NCBI RefSeq assembly: GCF_014648135.1
Contig: NZ_BMQN01000010.1
Span: 1 to 64,000, forward strand
Length of the DNA: 64,000 nt
Direction of reading: 5' to 3'
Source of the DNA: Deinococcus sedimenti
GTDB lineage: Bacteria; Deinococcota; Deinococci; Deinococcales; Deinococcaceae
Shown here: one piece after another, positions 30,514 to 43,382 of the stretch
Layout: the number at the start of each line of letters is the position of its first letter
How positions within the stretch are numbered: the stretch's first letter is position 1
Translations under genes and position numbers: made by a program
Notes under the pieces: model-generated
Database searches by the model: none
Told to the model about the DNA's origin: nothing
The model's input: only the letters and a program-made list of their open reading frames with translations

Positions 30514-30519
30514 CGCGCC

Positions 30520-30525
30520 AGTGTA
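30520..30525 (-). promoter_or_regulatory. Leaderless -10 box of mutY
   Basis: Minus-strand TACACT, 6 nt before GTG 30513. Confidence 0.65.
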
Positions 30526-30578
30526 GGGGCGCGGTGCGGGGCGGATCGTGTCCGGCGTTCAGGTTGGGCCGGGGCGGA

Positions 30579-31931
30579 TCAGGCGGGGACGGCCTCGCGG
30601 GTGGGGACCCGGGTGCGGCGCCGCAGTCCCTCGGCGTACTCGGCGAGTTCCGTGAGCATGTCGTTCACGCAGCTGCGCAGCAGGTACTGCCCACCGGGCA
30701 GGGGAGTCAGGGCCAGGAAGGGCGCGCGGGTCAGCGTGTCGAGGATGCTGCCCAGTTCGGCGTAGTTCACGCCGCTGCCCAGCCGCTCGGCGAGGCGCTG
30801 CACGCTGACCAGCGAGTGCGCAGGCTGCTGCGCCAGGGTCAGCAGCACCGCGCTGAACGCGCCGCGCTGCGCGAGGTACGCGCCGACCAGCTCGGCGACG
30901 CTCGCGGCGGCTTCCAGGTCCACGCTGCCGGCCTTCCAGTAGCCGCGCAGGTCCACGGGGGACAGCGGCGCCAGCTGGGCGTGGTCGATCAGGGCTTCCA
31001 GCGCCTCGCGGGTCAGGCGGGGCGTGTTCACCGGGCGGTCGCCCTCGGCGGTCAGCAGGACGCAGTAGTCGGCGCGTTCCTTCCAGGCTTCGGCGCGTAC
31101 GGCGGCTTCACTCGTGGCGACCAGAACCGCGTAGCTGTGGGCGCCCAGTTCGGCGTTCAGGCGCAGGACGCCGCTGCCCAGGTCCTCCAGGCGGTAGCCG
31201 GTCAGGCGGGCCAGTTCGGCCAGCTGTCCGGCGTCGTCGCGCAGATTCAGTGGCGCGGCGGGCGGCGTGGTCAGCGTGACCGTGCGGGGGGCGGGCGCGT
31301 CGAACCGGACGTCCAGGGGTCGCACGGCGGCGGAGCTGGCGGGTACGGGCCGGGCCGTCGGACCTTCAGGGGCGCTGTCGGTGCGGGCAGCTGTGCGGGT
31401 GGGGGTGGTCGCGCGGGCCGTGACCGGTTCGGGCTGGGGGGCGGCGCGGGTGGGTTCGGCGGTGACGCGGGGCGCTTCGGCGGACGCGCCAACCTTGACG
31501 CTGGCCGCGCCGGTGACGGCCGGTTCGCTGCTGATGGCCAGCGGGGCACGGACCTCCTGCATCCGGACCTCCCGCACGTGTGGGGTGGTGGAGACCACGA
31601 CGCGGCGCGTTTCCGGGGCTTTCGGAGTTTCGCGGCGGGGAGCGGGAGGCGGCGCGTGGGGTTTGACGATCGATTCGACCTGGTAGCGACCGGCAGCCAG
31701 CGGGGTGATCATCAGGACGTCGTTCACGCCGAGGTTCTGGGCGTGGTACAGGCTGCCCAGTCCGGTGACGCGCCGGGCCTGGAGGTCCACCTGGGCGTGG
31801 TGCTCGCAGCTGTGGTCATCGATCAGCGTGATGGCGCCGGCGCTGGGGAAGGTGCCCTCCAGGTACTTGAGGAGACGCAGGCTGCCTTCCTGCAGGCAGG
31901 GTCGGGTGATGATGTAGCGCAGAGCTTTCAC
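30579..31931 (-). CDS. Unrecognised 450-residue three-part protein
   Basis: I do not recognise this protein. Residues 1-90 look like a compact beta-rich domain ([18 protein letters not shown], ending [20 protein letters not shown]), which could be an AbrB- or EVE-like binding fold. Residues about 95-235 are a disordered Pro/Ala/Thr-rich linker. Residues about 240-450 are a folded helical domain ([20 protein letters not shown], then [36 protein letters not shown]). The last resembles a winged-helix-like segment. No signal peptide is present. The start is GTG with GGAGG upstream, and a strong promoter lies at 32001-32029. A nucleic-acid-related role is possible but unproven. Confidence 0.75.
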   Translation of the reverse strand: MKALRYIITRPCLQEGSLRLLKYLEGTFPSAGAITLIDDHSCEHHAQVDLQARRVTGLGSLYHAQNLGVNDVLMITPLAAGRYQVESIVKPHAPPPAPRRETPKAPETRRVVVSTTPHVREVRMQEVRAPLAISSEPAVTGAASVKVGASAEAPRVTAEPTRAAPQPEPVTARATTPTRTAARTDSAPEGPTARPVPASSAAVRPLDVRFDAPAPRTVTLTTPPAAPLNLRDDAGQLAELARLTGYRLEDLGSGVLRLNAELGAHSYAVLVATSEAAVRAEAWKERADYCVLLTAEGDRPVNTPRLTREALEALIDHAQLAPLSPVDLRGYWKAGSVDLEAAASVAELVGAYLAQRGAFSAVLLTLAQQPAHSLVSVQRLAERLGSGVNYAELGSILDTLTRAPFLALTPLPGGQYLLRSCVNDMLTELAEYAEGLRRRTRVPTREAVPA

Positions 31932-32000
31932 TCGTGGGTTCCTCCAGTTGGGCCGTTCCCCGGCGGGCGGGTGAAACGATTCACTGCTGAATTAAAGTGT

Positions 32001-32029
32001 TTCTAAAGTAGCAGATTTCGTCCTGTCAA
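32001..32029 (-). promoter_or_regulatory. Sigma70-type promoter of the 450-residue protein gene
   Basis: Minus-strand perfect -35 TTGACA (32024-32029), 17-bp spacer and a weaker -10 TTAGAA (32001-32006), about 65 nt before the start codon. Confidence 0.6.
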
Positions 32030-32230
32030 GCGCAGGAATCCAGCCCCATCCGTCAGGCGCGCCTGACCTGCTCTGAGATCGTACGCTCTGCGCATGAACT
32101 GCACCCCCTGTTTCCTGTGAAGGTGGTGAGTGACGCGCTTCATGACGGGTGGACCCGAATGGGGGCCTCAACCGACCTGATGGCCTGACACCTTGGGCTG
32201 ATCTCGGCCCGGAGGGGCGCCCGGCTGCTT

Positions 32231-32236
32231 TATGGT
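32231..32236 (+). promoter_or_regulatory. Leaderless -10 box of the NTF2-like gene
   Basis: TATGGT, 6 nt before ATG 32243. Confidence 0.6.
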
Positions 32237-32242
32237 GCAGGC

Positions 32243-32650
32243 ATGCACGACGCCACCCGGACCCTGATCGAGCAGTACTACGCCGCGTTCAACGCCGCCG
32301 ATTTCGCGGGCATGCTGGCCCTGATGACCGACGACGTGCGGCACGACATCAACGAGGGCGGCACCCAGGTGGGCGTGGAGGCCTTCCGGGCGTTCCTGGC
32401 GAAGATGGACGCCCATTACCGCGAGCAGGCGCGGGATCTGGTGGTCATGAGCACCCCGGACGGCGCGCGGGCCAGCGCGGAGTTCGTGATTCACGGCGAG
32501 TACCTGCGGACCGATCCGGGCCTGCCGGAGGCGAGCGGGCAGCGGTACGTGCTGCCCGTGGGGGCGTTCTTCGAGGTGCGCGGCGGGAAAATCGCGCGGG
32601 TCACGAACTACTACAACCTGGCGGACTGGTCCCGGCAGGTGGGTGCTTGA
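32243..32650 (+). CDS. NTF2-like (SnoaL/ketosteroid-isomerase-fold) protein
   Basis: A 135-residue cone-shaped-fold protein. LIEQYYAAFNAADFAGMLA is the typical first helix, then DDVRHDINEGGTQVGVEAF and a late GAFFEVRGGKIARVTNYYN. Members are small hydrolases, isomerases or binding modules, so a reaction cannot be assigned. The stop overlaps the TTG start of the GNAT gene (TTGA), so the two are co-translated. Confidence 0.88.
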   Translation: MHDATRTLIEQYYAAFNAADFAGMLALMTDDVRHDINEGGTQVGVEAFRAFLAKMDAHYREQARDLVVMSTPDGARASAEFVIHGEYLRTDPGLPEASGQRYVLPVGAFFEVRGGKIARVTNYYNLADWSRQVGA

Positions 32651-33246
32651 GCCTGACCGTTCAGGCGGTGGGCGGCGCGGAGCTGGCGCCGTTCATCGCA
32701 GATCTGGCGCGGCTGCGGATCAGCGTGTTCCGTGAATTCCCGTACCTGTATGGCGGCAGCGCCGCGTACGAGGAGACGTACCTGCGCACGTACCTGGACG
32801 CGCTGGACGCCGTGGTGATCCTCGCGCGGGACGGGGAGCGGGTGGTGGGGGCCAGCAGCGCCCTCCCGTTGACGCAGGAGACGGATGAGATCCGCGCGCC
32901 GTTCCGGACGTCCGAGTTCGACGAGCGGGACGTGCTGTACCTGGGCGAGAGCGTCCTGCTGCCCGAATACCGGGGGCGCGGCCTGGGGCACGCGTTCTTC
33001 GATGGGCGGGAGGCACACGCCCGCGCACTGGGCCTGGGGGTCACGGCGTTCTGCGCGGTGCAGCGTCCGGAAGATCACCCGCTGCGCCCGCGGCCGTACC
33101 GCGCGCATGACGCCTTCTGGGCGGCGCGCGGGTACGTGGAACGCCCGGACCTGCACACGACGCTGTCCTGGCCGGATCTGAATGGCGGGCAGGAGACGCC
33201 GAAGCCCATGCGCTTCTGGGTGCGCCGCGCCGACGGGGTCACTTGA
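32647..33246 (+). CDS. GNAT-family acetyltransferase
   Basis: A 199-residue acetyl-CoA-dependent N-acetyltransferase. The acetyl-CoA-binding motif is VLLPEYRGRGLGHAFFDGRE, and a central strand reads VVILARDGERVVGASSALP. The acceptor is unknown. I chose TTG at 32647 because it overlaps the previous stop and the fold begins right after it; the upstream part of this frame is the shadow of the NTF2-like gene. Confidence 0.85.
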   Translation: MSLTVQAVGGAELAPFIADLARLRISVFREFPYLYGGSAAYEETYLRTYLDALDAVVILARDGERVVGASSALPLTQETDEIRAPFRTSEFDERDVLYLGESVLLPEYRGRGLGHAFFDGREAHARALGLGVTAFCAVQRPEDHPLRPRPYRAHDAFWAARGYVERPDLHTTLSWPDLNGGQETPKPMRFWVRRADGVT

Positions 33247-33475
33247 GGTCAGGGTGGTTGTGGGCGCGCTTCTCGGCTTCCTCGCGTTTCTTCGCCTGAG
33301 CCCAGCCGTAGGAGCGGAACGCGTCCACGGTGAACCACACCGCGAACACGGCGGCCAGGACACCCCAGACGACCCGGTTGCTGGTCAGCGCGGCGAACGC
33401 CGCCCAGGCGCACAGGGCCGCGAGGAGCAGGCTGAAGGCGAACACGAGGTGAGGCGGAACGCGGCGACCGAACAT
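33239..33475 (-). CDS. Small two-span membrane protein
   Basis: A 78-residue protein with two hydrophobic helices (LVFAFSLLLAALCAWAAFAAL and VVWGVLAAVFAVWFTVDAF) and a charged tail ending AHNHPDLK. The ATG at 33475 is chosen over GTG 33496 because TACACT lies 6 nt before it. Its end overlaps the GNAT stop by 8 bp in converging orientation. No family is recognised. Confidence 0.7.
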   Translation of the reverse strand: MFGRRVPPHLVFAFSLLLAALCAWAAFAALTSNRVVWGVLAAVFAVWFTVDAFRSYGWAQAKKREEAEKRAHNHPDLK

Positions 33476-33481
33476 ACCGTC

Positions 33482-33487
33482 AGTGTA
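33482..33487 (-). promoter_or_regulatory. Leaderless -10 box deciding the start of the two-span protein
   Basis: Minus-strand TACACT, 6 nt before ATG 33475. It lies within the longer possible frame from 33496. Confidence 0.6.
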
Positions 33488-33549
33488 GCCAGCCACACCT
33501 GACCGTGCTCTTCCGGCTCCTGGTCACCTCTCCCCCGTTCCGGACAGAG

Positions 33550-33590
33550 CGCGCGGCCCGCCCTCCGGAGTTCAGAGGGCGGGCCGCGCG
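33550..33590 (-). terminator. Strong GC hairpin after the stress-type membrane protein gene
   Basis: CGCGCGGCCCGCCCTC pairs perfectly with GAGGGCGGGCCGCGCG across a 9-nt loop. It lies 14 nt after the stop at 33604. No U-tract follows. Confidence 0.6.
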
Positions 33591-33603
33591 ACGTCAGGCA
33601 GGT

Positions 33604-34188
33604 CTAGTGACGTTCGCTCTGCAACTGACCGCCGCCCACGGCGTCCTCGAGTTTCACGGCGCCATGCTTGCGCATGACGCTCAGGGCCTCGTCGGCACGC
33701 TGACCGCTGGGGTCGCGGGCGATGACCATCACGTGCCCGTCCTTCATGCCGCCGTAGAACTTCTCGGCCTGGGGTGCGGGCACGCCCATGCGGCGCAGCA
33801 GGTTCACGAAGTCACCATGGTCGCTGCCGGCCAGCGCGCCGAACAGACCGCCCAGGGCGCCGCCGCCGATCACGCCGAACAGGATGCCCAGCACGCCGCC
33901 GTCGGCGTAGACGCGGGTGACGGGGATGATCAGCAGCAGCAGCCAGATGGGCACGGTCAGCAGGAGGCCGCCCACGATGCCCAGCCAAGCGCCCTTGAGG
34001 ACGGCGGCGGACCCGGCGGGCTGTCCGGCTTCGGGGCTGACGCCGGTCTGCTGGGCGATGTCCTCCTGCGCGACGACGTCCGTCAGGGCAAAGCCGAGGT
34101 GGTCACGGTCAAAGCCACGCTGCAGCAGGGTCTGCAGCGCCCCCTGCGCCTGCTGGGGTTCGCGGAAGAGAGCAACGACACTTTCCAT
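33604..34188 (-). CDS. Stress-type protein with a glycine-rich membrane region
   Basis: A 194-residue protein. Residues 1-60 look like a small ferredoxin-fold-like module (VVALFREPQQAQGALQTLLQ). Residues about 65-125 are two hydrophobic Gly-rich spans (GGVLGILFGVIGGGALGG). The C-terminus is a second alpha/beta module (MKDGHVMVIARDPSGQRAD). This layout is like the general-stress protein 17M / YflT group. Function is not known. A possible -10 (TACAAA) is 7 nt before the ATG. Confidence 0.75.
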   Translation of the reverse strand: MESVVALFREPQQAQGALQTLLQRGFDRDHLGFALTDVVAQEDIAQQTGVSPEAGQPAGSAAVLKGAWLGIVGGLLLTVPIWLLLLIIPVTRVYADGGVLGILFGVIGGGALGGLFGALAGSDHGDFVNLLRRMGVPAPQAEKFYGGMKDGHVMVIARDPSGQRADEALSVMRKHGAVKLEDAVGGGQLQSERH

Positions 34189-34312
34189 ACCCTGCTTTGT
34201 AGCATGAGAAGCGCGTGACCTGCGAGGGACAAAGCGCTCGGGGCGCTGCGTGTGCCTTCATGCCCGGGCGGAAGGTGGGGGGGGTGGTACGTTTGGCTAC
34301 CCCCCGCCTCCC

Positions 34313-34318
34313 TATACT
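34313..34318 (+). promoter_or_regulatory. Leaderless -10 box of the polyprenyl synthase gene
   Basis: TATACT, 6 nt before ATG 34325. Confidence 0.7.
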
Positions 34319-34324
34319 GCGCGC

Positions 34325-35299
<975 letters not shown>

Positions 35300-35731
35300 G
35301 CGGAGACGGCAGAAGAAGGCAGCAGAGGGGGGCCAGTGCGGCTCCCCTCTTTCCGTGGCGCTCTGACGGAGCGGTCCTGTCTGTACCCGGTTCAGCCTGA
35401 CGCTCGTCCCGGCGCGTGGGACGCCATCCGGCAGCCGGTGTCAAAGGGCACCCGGAGGGGTGATTGCCGTTCGGCAGGTTACAGGCGGCCAGGCCACGCA
35501 GGCCCGAGGTGGAATCGGTTCAGGTTTTACGCGTGTTCAGCGTGAGAAAGTGGGGTTGACGCCTCCGTGGATACTGGATACAACTTCGGAGGTTCACGCC
35601 TCAGTCCACGCTCGTCATCGTGGGACGCGCCCCGGCCCGCACCTGTCTATGCGTCTCACCGGGCGCGTGTATGCTGCGCCTGAACCGACCACACCCACCA
35701 CAGTTCCCACCGAAGGGAAGGAGAGCGTCAA
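35300..35731. other. Regulatory region before gdhA-gdhB
   Basis: A 432-bp gap. It holds the promoter at 35556-35584 and a long leader of about 140 nt with several GC-rich inverted segments (for example GGCGCGTGGGACGCC near 35412). I see no recognisable riboswitch or gene. Confidence 0.55.
35556..35584 (+). promoter_or_regulatory. Sigma70-type promoter of gdhA-gdhB
   Basis: TTGACG (35556-35561), 17-bp spacer and TACAAC (35579-35584), about 150 nt before the gdhA start, which itself has AAGGAG 8-9 nt upstream. Confidence 0.7.
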
Positions 35732-36976
<1,245 letters not shown>

Positions 36977-37082
36977 CCGCCTTCCCGGCGCGCTGAATTC
37001 ACCAGCGGCAACGCGCGGGCCGCCCCGCGCGGCGAAGACGAACCACCACCCATACCCCCTCTCCTTCCCTGGAGGCACTGCC

Positions 37083-38405
37083 ATGACCGCCACGCAAGAT
37101 CCGACCAACAACGCTGGCCCCAAATCCGGCGCGCACGCCATTCCCAGCTACCTCGACCCGAACAACATCGGGCCGTACGAGATCTACCTCGAGCAGGTCG
37201 AGCGCGTCACGCCGTACCTCGGCAAGCTCGCCTACTGGGCCGAGACCCTCAAGCGGCCCAAGCGCATCCTGGTCGTGGACGTGCCCATCCACCTGGATGA
37301 CGGCACCGTCGCGCACTTCGAGGGCTACCGCGTGCAGCACAACACGTCGCGCGGGCCCGCCAAGGGCGGCGTGCGCTACCACCAGGACGTGACGCTCAGC
37401 GAGGTCATGGCGCTGTCGGCGTGGATGACCGTGAAGAACGCCGCCGTGAACCTCCCGTACGGGGGCGGCAAGGGCGGCATCCGCATCGACCCCCGCCAGT
37501 ACAGCACGGGGGAACTGGAGCGCCTGACCCGCCGCTACACCACCGAGATCGGCCTGATCATCGGGCCGGAAAAGGACATCCCCGCGCCGGACGTGAACAC
37601 CAACCCGCAGACCATGGCGTGGATGATGGACACGTACTCCATGAACGTGGGCCGCACCGCGACCGGCGTCGTGACCGGCAAGCCCGTGTCCCTGGGCGGC
37701 AGCCTGGGCCGCGGCGACGCCACCGGGCGCGGCGTGTTCGTGACCGGCGCCGAGGCCATGAAGAAACTCGGGATGCCCATGCAGGGCGCCAGGGTGGCCG
37801 TGCAGGGCTTCGGGAACGTGGGTGAGGCCGCCGCGCGCATCTTCCACGAGCACGGCGCGAAGATCGTCGCCATTCAGGACGTGACCGGCACGATCCACAG
37901 CGACGCGGGGATCGACCCGAAGGCCGCGCTGGAACACCTGCGCCGCACCGGCAAGATCACCGAGATGCCCGGCACCGAGGAGATCAAGCGGGACGAGTTC
38001 TGGGGCGTGGACTGCGACGTGATGATCCCCGCCGCGCTGGAAAAACAGATCACCCTGGCGAACGCCGGGCAGATCAAGGCGAAACTGATCGTCGAGGGCG
38101 CCAACGGCCCCACCATTCCCGCCGCGGACGACCTGCTCGCCGAACGCGGCGTGACCGTCGTGCCGGACGTCCTCGCGAACGCGGGCGGCGTGACCGTGTC
38201 GTACTTCGAGTGGGTGCAGGACTTCAGCTCGTTCTTCTGGACGGAAGACGAGATCAACAAGCGCCTCGACCGCATCATGAGCGAGGCGTTCGGGAGCCTG
38301 TGGGACGTCAAGGAACGCCACGGCGTGACCCTGCGCACCGCCGTGTACATCGTCGCCTGCACCCGTGTGCTCGAAGCCCGCGCCCTCCGCGGCCTGTACC
38401 CGTAA
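37083..38405 (+). CDS. gdhB: Glutamate dehydrogenase, catalytic subunit
   Basis: A 440-residue enzyme that interconverts glutamate and 2-oxoglutarate plus ammonium. Lys94 in [10 protein letters not shown], Lys130 in YGGGKGG and Asp170 in IPAPDV are the expected active-site residues. The dinucleotide motif is [14 protein letters not shown]. It follows gdhA by 106 nt, and GGAGG precedes the ATG at 37083. The open frame extends 41 codons upstream, but that part does not resemble the family. It probably forms hetero-oligomers with GdhA. Confidence 0.95.
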   Translation: MTATQDPTNNAGPKSGAHAIPSYLDPNNIGPYEIYLEQVERVTPYLGKLAYWAETLKRPKRILVVDVPIHLDDGTVAHFEGYRVQHNTSRGPAKGGVRYHQDVTLSEVMALSAWMTVKNAAVNLPYGGGKGGIRIDPRQYSTGELERLTRRYTTEIGLIIGPEKDIPAPDVNTNPQTMAWMMDTYSMNVGRTATGVVTGKPVSLGGSLGRGDATGRGVFVTGAEAMKKLGMPMQGARVAVQGFGNVGEAAARIFHEHGAKIVAIQDVTGTIHSDAGIDPKAALEHLRRTGKITEMPGTEEIKRDEFWGVDCDVMIPAALEKQITLANAGQIKAKLIVEGANGPTIPAADDLLAERGVTVVPDVLANAGGVTVSYFEWVQDFSSFFWTEDEINKRLDRIMSEAFGSLWDVKERHGVTLRTAVYIVACTRVLEARALRGLYP

Positions 38406-38439
38406 GCAGTGGGTGGTTGAAGGTCGATAGGTGATGGAG

Positions 38440-38478
38440 GATGGGTGCTGGGGGGAACCTCCGCGCCCATCTTCTTCT
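38440..38478 (+). terminator. Terminator after gdhB
   Basis: GATGGGTGC pairs with GCGCCCATC around a 14-nt loop, followed by TTCTTCT. Confidence 0.65.
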
Positions 38479-38548
38479 GGAGGCGCCCCTGAAGCGTGAG
38501 GCGGGGCACCTTTCATTCCGCTCCTGAAAGGCGGATACTCCGCGAGTC

Positions 38549-40501
38549 ATGCCCTCCTCGCCGCTGAGGCCCCTGTCACAGAAAGTTTCCCGCTGGGTGC
38601 TGCAGCAGGAGGATCACCCGCAGCAGGAGGGCTTCTACGAGGCCGAGCCGCAGGTGCAGGCGCACGAGCGTCAGCATCCCTGGTGGAAGGTCATGTGCCT
38701 GACCGGGGTGGATTACTTCAGCACGCTGGGCTACCAGCCGGGGATCGCGGCGCTGGCGGCGGGGGCGGTGTCGCCGTTCGCGACGCTGGTGCTGGTCCTC
38801 GTGACGCTGTTCGGGGCGCTGCCCATGTACCGCCGCGTGGCGGAGGACAGCCCACACGGGGACGGCTCGATCAGCATGCTGGAGCGGCTGCTGTCGTACT
38901 GGCCCAGTAAGTTCCTGGTGCTGTCGCTGATCGGGTTCGTGGCGACCGGATTCATCATCACGATCACGCTATCGGCGGCAGACGCCTCGGCGCACCTGAT
39001 CGAGAACCCGTTCCTGAAGGAGACGCTCGAGGGGCATCAGGTGGGCGTGACACTGGTGCTACTGCTGCTGCTGGGCGCGGTGTTCCTCAAGGGCTTCAAG
39101 GAGGCCATCGGGATCGCGGTGGTGCTCGTCGTCGCGTACCTGAGCCTGAGCGCCGTGGTGATCGGCAGGGGCGCGCAGGTCATCCTGGGCCAGCCGGAGC
39201 TGGTGCAGGCGTGGCTGGGCACGCTGAACGTGGGCTTCGGCTCGCCGCTGGCGCTGATCGGCGCGGCGCTGCTGGTGTTCCCGAAGCTGGCGCTGGGCCT
39301 GTCGGGCTTCGAGACGGGCGTGGTCGTCATGCCGCTGATCAAGGGCGATGCGGGAGACACCGAGGAGCGGCCCACCGGACGCATCCGCAACGGGAAGAAA
39401 CTGCTGACCACGGCGGCCCTGCTGATGAGTGCGTTCCTGATCACGAGTAGTCTGGTCACCACCCTGCTGATCCCGGCCGCAGCGTTCCAGCCGGGCGGCG
39501 AGGCGAACGGGCGGGCACTGGCGTTCCTGGCGCACGAGTACCTGGGCGAGTGGTTCGGCACGGCGTACGACATCAGCACCATCCTGATCCTGTGGTTCGC
39601 GGGGGCCAGCGCCATGGCGGGCCTGCTGAACATCGTGCCGCGCTACCTGCCCCGCTACGGCATGGCGCCCGAGTGGACGCGGCTGCACCGTCCGCTGGTG
39701 CTGATCTACCTGCTGATCGCGTGCGTGGTGACGGCCGCGTTCCGCGCGAACGTGGACGCGCAGGCGGCGGCGTACGCGACCGGGGTGCTGGCCATGATGA
39801 CCTCCGCGGCGGTCGCGGTGTGCCTGACGGCCGTGCGGCGCCGCCAGCCCCGGCGGGCGTGGGCGTTCGGGGTGATCAGCGCCATCTTCGTGTACACGAG
39901 CGCCGTGACGATCTTCAGCAACCCGCAGGGCCTCTTGATCGCGCTGCTGTTCATCGTGTTGATCCTCGCGGTGGGGGTCAGTTCGCGCGTGTCGAGGTCG
40001 TTCGAGCTGCGGGTCAGCCAGGTGCAGTTCGACGAGGCGGCGATCGAGGTCCTGAAGACCCACCCGATCCGCCCGCTGCGCTTCGTGTCGCACCACCCGG
40101 GCCGGGCGTCGGAAGCCGAGTACAGCAAGCAGGAGCTGCGGGTGCGGCAGATGGTGCACCTGCCCGAGGACGAGCCGTTCCTGTTCCTGGAGGTGGAGGT
40201 GGATGACGCGAGCGAGTTCACGGACGTGGTGGAGGTCACAGGGCTGCGCGTGGGGCCGTACTCGATCCTGAAGGCGCGCGGGTCGAGCATCCCGAACACG
40301 ATCGCGGCCGTGATGCTGACGCTGCGGAAGAAGGGCGCGCCGCCGCAGGTGTACATGCGCTGGACCGAGGAGAGCCCGCTGCAGCTGGCGCTGGATTTCG
40401 TGATCGGGGGGCGCGGGGACGTGCCGCCGCTGACCCGCGAGATCCTGCGCCGCGCCGAGCCGGACCGCGACCGGCGGCCCATCGTGCATGTGGGAGGCTG
40501 A
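38549..40501 (+). CDS. APC-superfamily amino-acid permease
   Basis: A 650-residue transporter. After a 45-residue cytoplasmic N-terminus come about 12 spans, starting at [20 protein letters not shown], a Gly-containing helix 1 of the APC fold. The last about 160 residues are a soluble domain ([19 protein letters not shown] to the end). The domain may sense substrate or nucleotide, but no motif is clear. The likely substrates are amino acids; its place after the glutamate dehydrogenase genes is suggestive but not proof. Confidence 0.85.
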   Translation: MPSSPLRPLSQKVSRWVLQQEDHPQQEGFYEAEPQVQAHERQHPWWKVMCLTGVDYFSTLGYQPGIAALAAGAVSPFATLVLVLVTLFGALPMYRRVAEDSPHGDGSISMLERLLSYWPSKFLVLSLIGFVATGFIITITLSAADASAHLIENPFLKETLEGHQVGVTLVLLLLLGAVFLKGFKEAIGIAVVLVVAYLSLSAVVIGRGAQVILGQPELVQAWLGTLNVGFGSPLALIGAALLVFPKLALGLSGFETGVVVMPLIKGDAGDTEERPTGRIRNGKKLLTTAALLMSAFLITSSLVTTLLIPAAAFQPGGEANGRALAFLAHEYLGEWFGTAYDISTILILWFAGASAMAGLLNIVPRYLPRYGMAPEWTRLHRPLVLIYLLIACVVTAAFRANVDAQAAAYATGVLAMMTSAAVAVCLTAVRRRQPRRAWAFGVISAIFVYTSAVTIFSNPQGLLIALLFIVLILAVGVSSRVSRSFELRVSQVQFDEAAIEVLKTHPIRPLRFVSHHPGRASEAEYSKQELRVRQMVHLPEDEPFLFLEVEVDDASEFTDVVEVTGLRVGPYSILKARGSSIPNTIAAVMLTLRKKGAPPQVYMRWTEESPLQLALDFVIGGRGDVPPLTREILRRAEPDRDRRPIVHVGG

Positions 40502-40507
40502 GGCCGG

Positions 40508-40551
40508 AGCGGGTTGAACGTTTTTGCAAACCTTTCAACCGGAATCCGTGT
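40508..40551 (-). repeat. Partial copy D of intergenic repeat family 1
   Basis: GCGGGTTGAACGTTTTTGC and CTTTCAACCGGAATCCGTG match the right third of copy A (920-963). It retains the GGTTGAA/TTCAACC stem but not the terminal TAT. It begins 6 bp after the permease stop and may serve as its 3-prime hairpin. Confidence 0.6.
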
Positions 40552-40571
40552 GACCTTGAGCCAATCTTAGA

Positions 40572-40592
40572 CTTGAGCGTATAGCACTCAAG
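40572..40592 (+). promoter_or_regulatory. HAIR operator (HspR-type) of the dnaK operon
   Basis: CTTGAGC-N7-ACTCAAG, one mismatch from the HAIR consensus CTTGAGT-N7-ACTCAAG and extended to GACTTGAG/CTCAAGTC. It ends 4 bp before the -35 box at 40597, fit for repression by an HspR protein encoded elsewhere. Confidence 0.9.
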
Positions 40593-40596
40593 TCTA

Positions 40597-40625
40597 TTGA
40601 CACCCAGAAACTGTGGGCCTATGCT
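40597..40625 (+). promoter_or_regulatory. Promoter of the dnaK operon
   Basis: A perfect TTGACA (40597-40602), 17-bp spacer and TATGCT (40620-40625), about 60 nt before dnaK. Confidence 0.9.
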
Positions 40626-40685
40626 GTATGGCGATCAGAACTGCTGCCCGCGCGGCAGCAAATCCCCATCCCCACAGGAGTCAAC

Positions 40686-42572
<1,887 letters not shown>

Positions 42573-42600
42573 GCGCGCGTCCTCCACGAACAGCACACCC

Positions 42601-42637
42601 CAGGGGAGAGGACGGCCAGCGCGCCGCCTCTCCCCTG
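42601..42637 (+). terminator. Hairpin between dnaK and grpE
   Basis: CAGGGGAGAGG pairs with CCTCTCCCCTG across 15 nt. Without a U-tract it may act as a partial terminator or mRNA 3-prime stabiliser, leaving more dnaK than grpE message. Confidence 0.6.
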
Positions 42638-42703
42638 CCCCACGAGCACGTCCCACATCCACCCGGGCTGAGCGGTTCTCCCAACCTTCACCCGCCGTGA
42701 GAC

Positions 42704-42709
42704 TAAGCT
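42704..42709 (+). promoter_or_regulatory. Leaderless -10 box of grpE
   Basis: TAAGCT, 7 nt before ATG 42717, suggesting an internal promoter after the hairpin. Confidence 0.55.
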
Positions 42710-42716
42710 GGAACGA

Positions 42717-43370
42717 ATGTTCCGCAAGAGAGGCCCCAAGATGACCGACGACCAGCACAAACCCACCGACACCGCTGAAGCCACCGCAAAAACCGTCAAC
42801 GAGGACGGCCTGGACGTGCCCGACACCGAGGCCGACAACATGGCTGAGGACGCCGAGACCGCCTTCCCCGGCATGGACGGCCTGGACGAGGGCATGCTCG
42901 GGCAGGTGCAGGAGATGATGGCGAAACTGGAACGCGCCGACGAACTGGAGAAGGAGAACGCCGACCTGAAAGGCCGCCTGGCGCGTCTGGCGACCGACTT
43001 CGACAGCTACCGCCGCCGCACCCAGGAGGACGTGAACGCCGCGCAGGGCCAGGGCGTCAGCAAGGCCGCCGAGGCGCTGATGCCCGTGTACGACGACATG
43101 GACCGCGCCGTGACCATGGGCGCCGCCGACCCCGCCAAGCTGATCCCCGGCATGCAGGCCGTGCAGGGCAAGATCCTGGGCGTGTTCGCGGGCCTGGGCC
43201 TGGAAGCGACCGGCAAGGAAGGCGAGGCGTTCGACCCGCAGTGGCATGAGGCGCTGCAGGTCGTGCCCGGCGACGAGGACGACGTGATCGTTCAGGTGTA
43301 CCAGCTGGGCTTCCGCATGGGCGACCGCCTCGTGCGCCCCGCGCGCGTCGTCGTCAGCCGGAAGGGTTGA
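42717..43370 (+). CDS. grpE: Nucleotide exchange factor GrpE
   Basis: A 217-residue DnaK co-chaperone that releases ADP. An acidic, disordered N-terminus of about 60 residues precedes the coiled coil (ELEKENADLKGRLARLATDF). The beta domain has EAFDPQWHEALQVV and ends in RLVRPARVVVSRKG. It is next to dnaK on the same strand, with its own -10 box. The next gene starts about 12 nt after its stop. Confidence 0.95.
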   Translation: MFRKRGPKMTDDQHKPTDTAEATAKTVNEDGLDVPDTEADNMAEDAETAFPGMDGLDEGMLGQVQEMMAKLERADELEKENADLKGRLARLATDFDSYRRRTQEDVNAAQGQGVSKAAEALMPVYDDMDRAVTMGAADPAKLIPGMQAVQGKILGVFAGLGLEATGKEGEAFDPQWHEALQVVPGDEDDVIVQVYQLGFRMGDRLVRPARVVVSRKG

Positions 43371-43382
43371 GGGGGAACGTTG

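Larger units (their letters stand above)
31932..32242. other. Divergent intergenic region
   Basis: About 310 bp that hold the promoter at 32001-32029 for the leftward gene, an 8-codon ORF with a leaderless-type -10 box (32082-32120), and the -10 box of the rightward NTF2-like gene at 32231-32236. Nothing else is recognised. Confidence 0.6.

Noticed and set aside
32149..32646. Longer start for the GNAT gene
   Set aside because: This part of the frame is antiphase to the NTF2-like gene and has no similarity; the TTG overlap at 32647 is better.
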